Below, piece after piece: positions 16,093 to 24,344 of a stretch of 64,000 bases of DNA. A program made the position numbers and the translations under genes. The notes beneath the pieces were generated by a model, which was not told where the DNA came from, made no database searches, and was given only the letters and a program-made list of their open reading frames with translations. Every line of letters begins with the position of its first letter. The first letter of the stretch is position 1. This stretch comes from Bryobacterales bacterium (GTDB taxonomy: Bacteria > Acidobacteriota > Terriglobia > Bryobacterales > Bryobacteraceae): NCBI GenBank assembly GCA_016713735.1, contig JADJOP010000002.1, forward strand, positions 488,393-552,392, read 5' to 3'.

Positions 16093-18189
16093 ATGTCCAG
16101 CCCCTTCGCAAGCAGTCCGCCTTTCAAGGCGTGGGCCATCCTGAGGGCCGCCTTCTGGCTCGCGTGGCTGGCTTACGCGCTGTCCCTGTTCTGGCGACCG
16201 TTTCTGTGGCATGCCGAACAGTTTCGCAATCCTGGGCCAGGCTACTTCAAGGCCTTTCTCCTGGCCATGCCCATCTTCCTGATGGCGTGTGGTCTCTACC
16301 TCATCCTACGCGGCTCCAGGACTGCCTGGAGATCGTGGGAACTGCCTGCCTTGATCCTCTTGCCGCTGAGTCTCTTGTTGGCCTATGAGCCACGAGCGAC
16401 GCTGGCCGTGCTGGTGCTGTTGCTCGGCGCATACGGTTGGGGGGCCGCCATGTTGCGGCGGATCAGCCTCGCCTTGCGCAGCGAGTCGGAGAAACTTCTC
16501 CTGCCGCTCATCACTGGCTGGATCTCCCTTATGGTGCTCCTTTTTCCGGCCGGCATGCTGGGATTGCTGCGGCCTTGGCTGGCTGTGGTGTTCGTCGCCG
16601 TCGGCCTGATAGCAGGCCGCCGAGAACTCGCGTTGCTGCCGGGAACCCTCTCCGTTCTCCGCCAGAAGTGGGCCGAGGACCGTTCGCTTGCCAGCGGCTT
16701 GGCCGGGTTCTGCATTCCCTGGCTCCTCTTGTTTGCGGCGATGAGCACTCTCACCGCCCTGGCCCCGAGCCGTGTCTGGGACGCCTTGCGCCACCACCTC
16801 TACACCGCCCTCATGTACGCGCAATGGGGCGCGCTGCGGCCGGTTGACGGGATTCCGTACTCGTTCTTTCCCCAAGGCGTCGAGCTCATGATGGCCCTCG
16901 TCCTGCCCTTCGGCGGCCAGATTGCCGCTCAGTTGGCCGCGGCGGCCTTTTTTCCCATGCTGGCCGGCCTTTGTTGGCTGATTGCCCGCGAATGTGGGGC
17001 AAACCGCCAGGCAGCACTCCTGGGGGTAACGCTCCTGGCTGCCGTTCCAGTGGTGAACTGGAGTTCCAGCGTGGCCAAGAACGACGCGGCGCTGGCTGTC
17101 TGCATCCTCGCCGGGCTCTACGCCTATCTGCGGTTTCTCGGCGAAGGATCAACCGCCGTGCTGCTGTGGGGCGCCTTCCTCCTGGCCGCGGCCCTGCACG
17201 TAAAGCAACCGGCCGTGTTCGGCGGTCTTGCCGTCTCCTTGCTTTTCCTGCATGCGGCCTGGAAGTCGGGCCATCCCCTGCGCGTCGTCTCCCGCATCGC
17301 CCTCATCGGCGTTCTCGTGGCCTCGCCTTACTTCATCCGCGCCGCTTGGTATACAGGCAATCCTCTCTACCCCGAAGAGGTGAACGATGCGGTTGTGGGG
17401 ACCTTCGATGACTACCAACAGCGGCGCACGTTCGGAGTGCGCATGGTGGAGGTGTTCCATGAGATCAACTTCGCGGGACAAGTCGCCTGGGAGTACACGT
17501 CTCCCTCCGCCAATCCCCTCGGCGCTTCCCCGGTGGTGTTCGCTCCGCTGCTGATTCTCGCCCTTCCGTTGCGACGCCGCTGGTGGGCGGTCGTTGTGTT
17601 TGCCGGCATCTACTACCTCGGCTGGGCCACAATGTTCGCCACAGTCCGCTACATTGTCGCCCCGCTTTCTGTCCTTCTCCTGTTGCTCGCCTCGCAATTC
17701 ACAAAACTGTGGGACGAAAGCCAAACCGTGGTGCGGCTCAGTCTGGCCGCCGCGCTCGTCTTCTGCCTCCTGTTTGGGCTGTGGGGCACGATGCTCGTCG
17801 AAGTGAACGCTCCCCTGCTGGCCTACTTTACGGGCCGTTTGAATCGAGGCGAATACCTTTCGGCCATCACGCAGGATTACGCGTCATTGGCGGCGACCCT
17901 CAAACTGGCCCGCCCCAGGGACACGATTCATGGCATCGTCAATTGCGCCGGAGCCTACGCCGACCATCCCGAACGCTTCACCTGCAACCCGTGCAACCGC
18001 GGGTGCTCACCGCAAGTGGTGCGGGAGGAGCTATCCGGGGGGAAATTCGATTGGGTGATCCTTACCAAGCGAACGGGCTTTCATGTAGCCATCGAGCCCT
18101 TCCTTCGCACTGGAAGCGCGAAGCAGGTCTACGAAGATCAGCATTATGCCGTCTACCACCTCACTCACGAATTCCCGCGACGGAACTGA
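16093..18189 (+). CDS. Large multispanning membrane protein, GT39-like
   Basis: A 698-residue protein with about 12-14 hydrophobic segments, several dense (LILLPLSLLLAYEP, LALVLPFGGQIAAQLAAAAF). A soluble C-terminal part contains four cysteines in NCAGAY and CNPCNRGC. The layout matches GT-C membrane glycosyltransferases and related proteins of glycan loci; a clear catalytic acidic pair was not located, so function rests on topology and neighbours. AAGGGA lies 5 bases before the ATG. It is 10 bases after the flavoenzyme and 26 bases before a GT2 gene, in one plus-strand operon. Confidence 0.72.
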   Translation: MSSPFASSPPFKAWAILRAAFWLAWLAYALSLFWRPFLWHAEQFRNPGPGYFKAFLLAMPIFLMACGLYLILRGSRTAWRSWELPALILLPLSLLLAYEPRATLAVLVLLLGAYGWGAAMLRRISLALRSESEKLLLPLITGWISLMVLLFPAGMLGLLRPWLAVVFVAVGLIAGRRELALLPGTLSVLRQKWAEDRSLASGLAGFCIPWLLLFAAMSTLTALAPSRVWDALRHHLYTALMYAQWGALRPVDGIPYSFFPQGVELMMALVLPFGGQIAAQLAAAAFFPMLAGLCWLIARECGANRQAALLGVTLLAAVPVVNWSSSVAKNDAALAVCILAGLYAYLRFLGEGSTAVLLWGAFLLAAALHVKQPAVFGGLAVSLLFLHAAWKSGHPLRVVSRIALIGVLVASPYFIRAAWYTGNPLYPEEVNDAVVGTFDDYQQRRTFGVRMVEVFHEINFAGQVAWEYTSPSANPLGASPVVFAPLLILALPLRRRWWAVVVFAGIYYLGWATMFATVRYIVAPLSVLLLLLASQFTKLWDESQTVVRLSLAAALVFCLLFGLWGTMLVEVNAPLLAYFTGRLNRGEYLSAITQDYASLAATLKLARPRDTIHGIVNCAGAYADHPERFTCNPCNRGCSPQVVREELSGGKFDWVILTKRTGFHVAIEPFLRTGSAKQVYEDQHYAVYHLTHEFPRRN

Positions 18190-18215
18190 CGCTTATGCCA
18201 AACTGGTCGTGACCT

Positions 18216-19550
18216 TTGCGCCTCTCCCTCATAATCCCGGTCTACAACTCCGCTGCTTATCTGCGGCAGTGCCTGAATCACATCCGCCAGTGCGAAGTAG
18301 CCCCACATGAGGTCCTGGTTGTCGACGATGGCTCCACCGATGAGTCGCCTCAGGTGGCCCGCGAGTTCGGCGTCAAACTCATTTCGAATGGTGGGCGCAA
18401 GGGACCAGCCGCGGCCAGAAACCTGGGCGCGCGAGAGGCCACTGGCGAGATCCTCTTCTTTATTGACGCCGATGTCTGTGTCCGCCACCGCACCATCGGC
18501 GATGTCATCGCCGCGTTTGAAGACGACCCCTCCCTCGACGCCCTCATCGGCTCCTACGACGACGCGCCCGCTCACCCCGATTTCCTGTCCCGATACCGTA
18601 ACCTCATGCACCACTTCGTGCACCAGCGAGGCCGCCGCGAGGCGTCCACCTTCTGGAGCGGCTGCGGCGCCATTCGCCGCGACCTCTTCCTGAAGCACAG
18701 CGGGTTCGACACCACCTACAATCGCCCCGCCATTGAGGATATCGAGTTGGGCTACCGGCTGAAATCGGCCGGTTGCAAGCTCATGCTCGACGATTCGATC
18801 CAGGTCACCCACCTCAAGCGGTGGACCTTTTGGGGCCTCGTGAAGACCGACGTGCTGGACCGCGGTATACCCTGGACCGAACTCATCCTGCGTGACAATC
18901 GCATGCCCGATGATCTGAATCTACAGCTCAGCCAGCGCGTTAGCGTTGCCCTGGTCTACCTGATTCTGCTGGCCGCCCTGTTCAATACCTTCTGGCTGCG
19001 GGCGGAGTTCCTTGCCCCCTTCTTCTGTCTCTTGTTCTTCGCTTTGAACCGGTATTGGGTCGACCGCGGCAACAGGCGGTCCAAAACGGTCAACGTCGTG
19101 ATGGCGCTCTCCATTGTCGCGCTGGGCGCCCTGAGCTATATGTCCCGCCAATTGGCGCTCATCCCCTTTCTCGCGTTCGCCCTCTCCTTGCTGTTCATGC
19201 GCCACCGCTACGAAATCGTCCCAGAAAAGCGATCTCTGTTTGGCCGGCTGGTTTTGGGCGTCTACACGGCCGCGGCCATCCTCTGCTGCGTGGCCTATGC
19301 GCCGCGGCATCCGGTGGTTGCGCTTCTGTTCATTCTGCTGGCCGTCGTCATTCTGCTGAACAACCAGTTCTACCTGTTCCTGGCCGCGCGGCAGGGCCGG
19401 ACGTTTGCCGTCGCCGCGATTCCCTTCCACATCCTCTACCACTTCTATAACGGCATCTCTTTCACCATCGGCCTCTCGCGGCATGTGTGGAGAATGCTGT
19501 GGAACCGCCGGTCCGCACACGAGGCCCGCGCCATGGGCAATGGACGCTGA
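18216..19550 (+). CDS. GT2 family glycosyltransferase with C-terminal membrane domain
   Basis: A 444-residue protein. The GT-A domain covers residues 1-230: LSLIIPVYNSAAYLRQ, VVDDGSTDES, the GPAAARNLGARE loop, DADVCV metal motif and FSGCGAIRR-like acceptor region (FWSGCGAIRRDLF), with ED in AIEDIELGYR as the catalytic base region. About five to six hydrophobic helices follow to residue 430. The TTG start at 18216 gives MRLSLIIPVYN, which is where this family begins. The stop overlaps the deacetylase start by 11 bases. It probably elongates a polyprenyl-linked glycan at the inner membrane. Confidence 0.87.
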   Translation: MRLSLIIPVYNSAAYLRQCLNHIRQCEVAPHEVLVVDDGSTDESPQVAREFGVKLISNGGRKGPAAARNLGAREATGEILFFIDADVCVRHRTIGDVIAAFEDDPSLDALIGSYDDAPAHPDFLSRYRNLMHHFVHQRGRREASTFWSGCGAIRRDLFLKHSGFDTTYNRPAIEDIELGYRLKSAGCKLMLDDSIQVTHLKRWTFWGLVKTDVLDRGIPWTELILRDNRMPDDLNLQLSQRVSVALVYLILLAALFNTFWLRAEFLAPFFCLLFFALNRYWVDRGNRRSKTVNVVMALSIVALGALSYMSRQLALIPFLAFALSLLFMRHRYEIVPEKRSLFGRLVLGVYTAAAILCCVAYAPRHPVVALLFILLAVVILLNNQFYLFLAARQGRTFAVAAIPFHILYHFYNGISFTIGLSRHVWRMLWNRRSAHEARAMGNGR

Positions 19551-20286
19551 CCCGCGGCCCACTTCCGCCCTCCTTACGTTCCATTCGCTGGATCGCACCG
19601 GCTCGGTGATTTCCTTCGATCCCGAAGCCTTTCGCGCCGCTATGGAAGCGCTCCGTGAAGCCGGCGTCGCGGTGGTGGGGTTGCGAGAAGCCCTGCGGCG
19701 GCCCGGTTCCATCGCGCTCACCTTCGACGACGCCTTCGTCAACTTCGCCGAAGAAGCCTGGCCGGTCCTGGCGCGGCTGAACCTGCCCGCCACTCTCTTT
19801 GTCGTCACCGGCCATGCGGGCGGCCACAACGATTGGCCTCGTCAACCGAGCGGTATCCCCCGCCTGCCCCTGCTCGACTGGCCTCGCCTCCGCGAACTCG
19901 CTGCCTCCGGCGTGGAACTGGGCGCACACTCCCACACCCATCCCGACCTGCGTGCGCTTGCTCCCGCGCAACTCCTCCACGAACTCGCGCGCCCCGCCCG
20001 GATCATTGAGGAACAAACCGGTTTCCACCCCACTGCGTACGCCTACCCCGGCGGTCTCGCCAACTCAACCGTCCGATCCGGCACCGCCGCGCTGTATGAG
20101 GTGGCCTGCGGCACCCGGCTCGGCTATTGGACCGGACGCGAACCGCTTCACGATCTGCCCCGCCTGGATGCCTACTACCTGCGCGGCTCTCTCGGCCCGG
20201 CCCACGCGCTTACGGGCCGTGGCCGTCGTTGGATTGCCCTCCGCGCCTTTGCCCGGCGCATCCGCGAACTGCTCCAGGGCCGCTGA
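19540..20286 (+). CDS. Polysaccharide deacetylase (NodB-like, CE4)
   Basis: A 248-residue NodB-homology protein. The catalytic and metal aspartates are in LTFDDAF (residues 61-67) and the metal histidines in GAHSHTHPD (H130 and H134). The later YAYPGG motif is also typical. It would remove N- or O-acetyl groups from a glycan or lipid-linked sugar. No signal peptide is visible, so it may act in the cytoplasm. I chose ATG 19540 (MDADPRPTSALLTFH). The frame is open further upstream, but that part lies inside the GT2 gene. It ends the plus-strand glycan operon, 11 bases overlapping its neighbour. Confidence 0.88.
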   Translation: MDADPRPTSALLTFHSLDRTGSVISFDPEAFRAAMEALREAGVAVVGLREALRRPGSIALTFDDAFVNFAEEAWPVLARLNLPATLFVVTGHAGGHNDWPRQPSGIPRLPLLDWPRLRELAASGVELGAHSHTHPDLRALAPAQLLHELARPARIIEEQTGFHPTAYAYPGGLANSTVRSGTAALYEVACGTRLGYWTGREPLHDLPRLDAYYLRGSLGPAHALTGRGRRWIALRAFARRIRELLQGR

Positions 20287-20338
20287 CCTACCGGCGATGC
20301 GACGCCGAGGGGACGGACGCCTCCACGAACCGCTTTGA

Positions 20339-20344
20339 TAGAAT
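20339..20344 (+). promoter_or_regulatory. Candidate -10 element (TAGAAT)
   Basis: TAGAAT lies 10 bases before ATG 20355 of the Gfo/Idh gene. If used, transcription would start at or just before that ATG. No good -35 is visible. Confidence 0.3.
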
Positions 20345-21671
20345 GCAAACCGCTATGCCGCAGGATTCCCTCCCTCCCAACCACCGCCGCGCCTTCCTGA
20401 AATCCACCGCCGCCGCTTCGGCCGCCTCCCTCTACACGACGAACCTCTTCGCCGGTCAGGTCGCCGGGGCAAACAACCGGCTCAGCACCGCCTTCATCGG
20501 CATGGGCCGCATGGGGCAGGGCAATCTCACCCACGCCATGCGCCAGGACAACGTCGAAGTCGTCGCCGTCTGCGACGTCTATGAGCCGAACCTGAACAAG
20601 GCCGTCGACATGACGAAGAACAAGGCCAAGGCGATCAAGGATTTTCGAGAGGTTCTGGCCGACAAGTCGATCGATGCCGTCTGCATCTCCACCCCCGACC
20701 ACTGGCATGCCTATATGACCGTCGAGGCCTGCAAGGCCGGCAAGGATGTCTATGTGGAGAAGCCCATCTGCGTCACAGTGGATGAAGGCAGCAAAATGGT
20801 CCAGGCGGCGCGCAAGTATAACCGCGTCGTCCAGGCCGGCACCATGCAGCGCTCCGGCATTCACTTTCAAACGGCGGCACAGATTGTAAAGTCAGGCGAC
20901 CTCGGCCAAGTGACCTTCGTGCGCACCTGGAACTACGGCAACACGGAGCCCGCCGGCATCGGCAATCCCCCCGACGCCGAACCGCCCAAGGAACTCAACT
21001 GGGATATGTGGCTCGGCCCTGCTCCCATGCGGCCCTTCAACGCCAACCGCTTCGGCATCGACCCCAAGGCCTTCTCCCACTTCCGCTGGTTCTGGGACTA
21101 CGCCGGCGGCATGATGACCGACTGGGGTATCCACCTGCTCGACATCGTCCACATGGCCTTTGATGAGGCCATGCCCACCGCCATCACCTCGCTCGGCACG
21201 AAGAACTACATCAAGGACAACCGCGACACCCCGGACACGCTCCAAGTCACCTACGAGTACCCGTCCTTCATCGCCACCTACGAAAACCGCCTCGGCAACG
21301 CCAATTCCATGATGGGGAAGGGCTACGGTATTCTCTTCCACGGCAACAAGGGCACACTCTTCGTCGACCGTTCCGGCTTCCATCTGGTCCCCGAGCGCGG
21401 CTCCACGCTCACCGAACGCTCGGAGAAGTCCAGCAACAACGCCAACGACGCCCACTGGAAGAACTTCCTCGAGTGCATCCGCACGCGGCAGCGCCCGATC
21501 TCCGACGTCGAGGTTTGCCAGCGCTCCACCACCGCCTGCCTGCTCGGTAACGTCGCCCTGCGCTCGAAACTGCGCCTGGATTGGGATTCCAAGCGCTGGA
21601 CGACTCAGCAGGCCGAGGCGCGCCGTTTCCTCTCCAAAGAGGACCGCAAGCCCTGGCGCATCGTCGTCTAA
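20343..21671 (+). CDS. Gfo/Idh/MocA family oxidoreductase with Tat signal
   Basis: About 438-442 residues. The N-terminus holds a twin-arginine signal (HRRAFLKSTAAASAAS). The Rossmann domain begins STAFIGMGRMGQGN, and the family lysine motif is YVEKPICVT. The C-terminal domain has WLGPAPMRPFN and WGIHLLDIVHM, typical of the secreted PVC/Acidobacteria/Bacteroidetes group. These NAD(P)-dependent enzymes act on sugars or inositols; the substrate is unknown. ATG 20355 (MPQDSLP) is an alternative start that lies 10 bases after a TAGAAT, so a leaderless message is possible. The same frame extends to 20127, but that part is inside the deacetylase gene. Confidence 0.87.
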   Translation: MQTAMPQDSLPPNHRRAFLKSTAAASAASLYTTNLFAGQVAGANNRLSTAFIGMGRMGQGNLTHAMRQDNVEVVAVCDVYEPNLNKAVDMTKNKAKAIKDFREVLADKSIDAVCISTPDHWHAYMTVEACKAGKDVYVEKPICVTVDEGSKMVQAARKYNRVVQAGTMQRSGIHFQTAAQIVKSGDLGQVTFVRTWNYGNTEPAGIGNPPDAEPPKELNWDMWLGPAPMRPFNANRFGIDPKAFSHFRWFWDYAGGMMTDWGIHLLDIVHMAFDEAMPTAITSLGTKNYIKDNRDTPDTLQVTYEYPSFIATYENRLGNANSMMGKGYGILFHGNKGTLFVDRSGFHLVPERGSTLTERSEKSSNNANDAHWKNFLECIRTRQRPISDVEVCQRSTTACLLGNVALRSKLRLDWDSKRWTTQQAEARRFLSKEDRKPWRIVV

Positions 21672-21681
21672 CGGGCGCCGC

Positions 21682-22725
21682 TTAACGGTTCGCCGCGTCC
21701 GGCACCCAATACCAGCGTTCGCCCGAAGGCGCCAGCATCATGACCCCGCGCTCGCCCGCGCGTAGCTGCCCGTCCGGCACCATCACTTTCTGCCGGACCT
21801 CCTTCATCCCCGCCGGAATCGCCACCGGCTGCGCTCCGCTACTGGCGACCGGCGGCGGCGCAACCCCGGCCAGATCTTCGGCTCGGCGCGCGCGTTCCCA
21901 CTCCTCCACCGCCAGCACCGTGCGTACCATCTGCTGCGACAGCCCGGCCCGCATGAGGTACGACAGACCTTCCACCGTCGTGTCGAACTTCCCCTGCTTG
22001 CGCCGGATCAACTCCATCAGGAATACCTCGTCGTAGCCGGCATCGGCCAGCCGCACGAGGCCTTCGTTGGTGAGCACATTGCGGTCGACACGCTTGCGCA
22101 TCACCGGCGGGTACTTCGGTTCGGGTTCCGGTTCGGGCTCCGGCTCGGCCTGGCGCAGAGCCGCCTCCCGCGCGGCCAGGGTTCGTTCCCGTTCGGCCAG
22201 AATCCGCTCCATCTCCTGCCGCTCCCTCTCCACCCGTGCCCATTCCGCACGCGCCCGCACGGCGCGGTCCTCCTCCTCGGCCACCTGGGACACCTCGGTA
22301 GGAATCGGAAATCCGTTCGCCAGCGCGCTTCCCGCTGAGTGCGTCACCAGGTGGATGACTGCGGTCGAGGGCGCGGGCGGAGCCGCCGGCTCCGGCGAAG
22401 CGGTGACCGTCACGGGAGGCGTCGCACGATGGGTTAACGCAGGCTTGCGCACAGGCGCACGCCGGATGGAGGCGTTGCGCGCGGGCGCCGGTGGAGGAGG
22501 CGCGGGCTTGACCGCCGCGGGTGCAACTGGCGCCGGTTTCGGGGCTTCCTGTTTCGCTTCTGCCTTATGCGCATCGGCCTTGTGCGCGTCCGCCTTCGGG
22601 GCCTCCTTGGCCGCGGGCTTGGTTTCGGCCGCTTTTTTGTGACTGTCGTCGCTGGCCGGCAGCAAGCCTGCGGCACACACGGATAACGCCAGGAGGGGCA
22701 ACCAGGGTCGTGTTGTCGTCGTCAT
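21682..22725 (-). CDS. Secreted Ala/Pro/Lys-rich protein with coiled coil, unknown function
   Basis: A 347-residue protein. A signal peptide is followed by a low-complexity stretch (residues 25-120) rich in K, A, E, P with repeats of the DAHKADAHKAEA kind, a predicted coiled coil of about 45 residues (RAEWARVERERQEMERIL and on) and an (EP)n run. The last 130 residues look folded (LVRLADAGYDEVFLMELIRR, YLMRAGLSQQMVRTVL), reminiscent of proteins that count residues as heptads of small helical repeats. It may span the periplasm or coat the cell. It is divergent from a small secreted protein, with which it shares an inverted repeat. No known family was recognised. Confidence 0.75.
   Translation of the reverse strand: MTTTTRPWLPLLALSVCAAGLLPASDDSHKKAAETKPAAKEAPKADAHKADAHKAEAKQEAPKPAPVAPAAVKPAPPPPAPARNASIRRAPVRKPALTHRATPPVTVTASPEPAAPPAPSTAVIHLVTHSAGSALANGFPIPTEVSQVAEEEDRAVRARAEWARVERERQEMERILAERERTLAAREAALRQAEPEPEPEPEPKYPPVMRKRVDRNVLTNEGLVRLADAGYDEVFLMELIRRKQGKFDTTVEGLSYLMRAGLSQQMVRTVLAVEEWERARRAEDLAGVAPPPVASSGAQPVAIPAGMKEVRQKVMVPDGQLRAGERGVMMLAPSGERWYWVPDAANR
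22115..22149 (-). repeat. Short tandem repeat encoding (Glu-Pro)n
   Basis: An imperfect 6-base repeat (GGTTCG/GGTTCC/GGCTCC on the plus strand) encodes EPEPEPEPEP in the secreted coiled-coil protein. In-frame slippage would change linker length. Confidence 0.7.
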
Positions 22726-22771
22726 ATCGGGTCCGTCGCTTTCCTTATCGGAGCGGTCGCAGCTTCCGATA
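22725..22771. promoter_or_regulatory. Candidate divergent operator with three TATCGG half-sites
   Basis: The 45-base gap between two divergent secreted-protein genes holds TATCGGA (22746-22752) and its inverted copy TCCGATA (22765-22771), plus a direct TATCGG at 22725-22730. The two direct copies start 21 bases apart, two helical turns. Position over both start regions suggests a shared regulator site. Confidence 0.4.
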
Positions 22772-23412
22772 TGGGAACTGTGAGGCGCCTACGGTGGTTC
22801 GTGCTGGCTTTAATCCCCACGGTGTACGCGGAATCCCTGCCGCCCGCTGTGGTGCACCAGCCCTATCACCATCAACTGCCGGTTGCGGGCACGCTCGGCT
22901 GCGCCGGATTTCAACCCCTGTTTCAACTGGCGGGAGGCGAACTCCCGGCCGGTGTGCGCCTGGAGGCCGATGGCCGGCTGCGCGGAGAGCCCCAGCGCAT
23001 CGAATCCGGCGCCCTGTCGGTCAAAGTATCCACGCCCTGCTCGGAACGCACGAGTGACTGGACCTGGACCGTCCGGGGCGCGCCACTGCTGTTCGTGGAG
23101 CCGGCTGAGGTTGTGCTGGACAGTACCGCCTCCCATGCCACGGTACTGGTTTCCTGCTCCTGGCCCGGGCTCGCCTACTCCATCACTACCGGCAACGGCA
23201 GCCCTCTGCCCCCGTGGCTCCGTGCCAAGCCACGCCGCGGGCGAACTCCTCGCGAAGGCTCCGCTCTTACAGGCGACCGCCTCGAACTCACGGCCGACAC
23301 TTCGCTTGCCCCTCCGGACGCTGCCGTCAAGTTGCTCGTCCATGCCTGGGGCGGCAAGGAGCCGGCCACGCTGACCATCCGCTTTGGCCCGCACTCCGGC
23401 CAGAACCCGTGA
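22771..23412 (+). CDS. Small secreted protein with putative Ig-like domain
   Basis: A 213-residue protein with a signal peptide (RLRWFVLALIPTVYAES). The mature part starts VVHQPYHHQL and contains LPAGVRLEADGRLRGEP, the pattern of putative Ig (He_PIG) domains in acidobacterial secreted proteins. A second domain of about 90 residues has a cysteine (VSCSWPG) of the BACON-like type. The role is probably structural or adhesive; no enzyme motif was seen. It is divergent from the coiled-coil protein. The last 30 residues (KLLVHAWGGKEPATLTIRFG) look like a final beta strand pair. Confidence 0.7.
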   Translation: MGTVRRLRWFVLALIPTVYAESLPPAVVHQPYHHQLPVAGTLGCAGFQPLFQLAGGELPAGVRLEADGRLRGEPQRIESGALSVKVSTPCSERTSDWTWTVRGAPLLFVEPAEVVLDSTASHATVLVSCSWPGLAYSITTGNGSPLPPWLRAKPRRGRTPREGSALTGDRLELTADTSLAPPDAAVKLLVHAWGGKEPATLTIRFGPHSGQNP

Positions 23413-23441
23413 ATGGGTGAAACAACACGGCGCATGCTAGC

Positions 23442-24191
23442 GTGAAGAGGAACAGGCACACAGCGCACCCGATGGCCGCCCCCCAAGCTCAGCCCGAATC
23501 CGGCTCCATCCTGACTGCCTCAGGATTGACCAAACGGTACACCTCCGGTGCGTCAACATTGACGATATTGGAGAAGTTGCACCTGGAAATCCACGCCGGC
23601 CAGACCCTGGCCGTGGTCGGTGAATCCGGATCCGGAAAGTCTACTTTGCTCCACTTGCTCGGCGGACTCGATACGCCTAGCGAAGGATCGGTCCGCTGCG
23701 CCGGCGTGGATCTCTATGCCATGAATGAAGCCGAACGCGCGCGCCACCGCAACCGCACCATGGGTTTTGTTTGGCAACAACACGCGCTGCTCCCGGAATT
23801 CACGGCCGAGGAAAACGCCGCCATGCCGCTGCTGGTCTCCGGTTCCCCGCGCTCGGAAGCGCTGCGCCTGGCGCGCGAACGGCTGCGCGAAGTCGGCCTC
23901 GCCGCCCGCGCCGGCCACCGCCCGGGGGAACTCTCCGGCGGCGAACAGCAACGCGTTTCCCTGGCCCGCGCCCTGGTCGCCAGACCCCGCATCCTGCTCG
24001 CCGATGAGCCCACCGGGAACCTCGACCCCCACACCGCCGAGGCCGTTGTGGACCTGATTTTTGAACTTCACCGCGCCCATGGGCTGACCAGCGTCATCGT
24101 CACCCACAACCTCGCATTCGCGCAACGCTGTCATCGCGTCTTAAAATTAAAGGCAGGTGCAGCCGATGAATCACCAGGGGCTGCCGCTTGA
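23442..24191 (+). CDS. ABC transporter ATP-binding protein, LolD-like
   Basis: A 239-249 residue ATPase. Walker A is GESGSGKST, the Q-loop is VWQQHALLPEF, the signature is LSGGEQQR, Walker B is RILLADEPTGNLD and the switch His is in VTHN. The sequence type (TLLHLLGGLDTPSEG, ADEPTGNLD) is that of LolD/MacB/FtsE-like ATPases that drive lipoprotein release or peptide efflux. No partner permease gene lies next to it; ClpC follows. GTG 23442 is the first start, ATG 23472 (MAAPQAQPESG) is an alternative. Assignment to the family is secure, the pathway is not. Confidence 0.88.
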   Translation: MKRNRHTAHPMAAPQAQPESGSILTASGLTKRYTSGASTLTILEKLHLEIHAGQTLAVVGESGSGKSTLLHLLGGLDTPSEGSVRCAGVDLYAMNEAERARHRNRTMGFVWQQHALLPEFTAEENAAMPLLVSGSPRSEALRLARERLREVGLAARAGHRPGELSGGEQQRVSLARALVARPRILLADEPTGNLDPHTAEAVVDLIFELHRAHGLTSVIVTHNLAFAQRCHRVLKLKAGAADESPGAAA

Positions 24192-24305
24192 GCCGGACCG
24201 TGTGGTTCGGTTCCAACCTTGGCGTGCCGAGGCAACCCATCGGGGAGCCCGAGCATCCAGTAGAGGTAGTGACTGAGAAGTACCGAAGGGGCCCAGAGGC
24301 TTCAC

Positions 24306-24323
24306 TTGGACCGATCGGCCCAA
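24306..24323. promoter_or_regulatory. Near-perfect 18-bp palindrome upstream of clpC
   Basis: TTGGACCGATCGGCCCAA matches its own reverse complement at 16 of 18 positions and lies 22 bases before the clpC start. It could be a stress-regulator operator or a hairpin in the leader. No CtsR heptad repeat was seen. Confidence 0.35.
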
Positions 24324-24344
24324 GATGGGGAGACTGCAGGGAAT

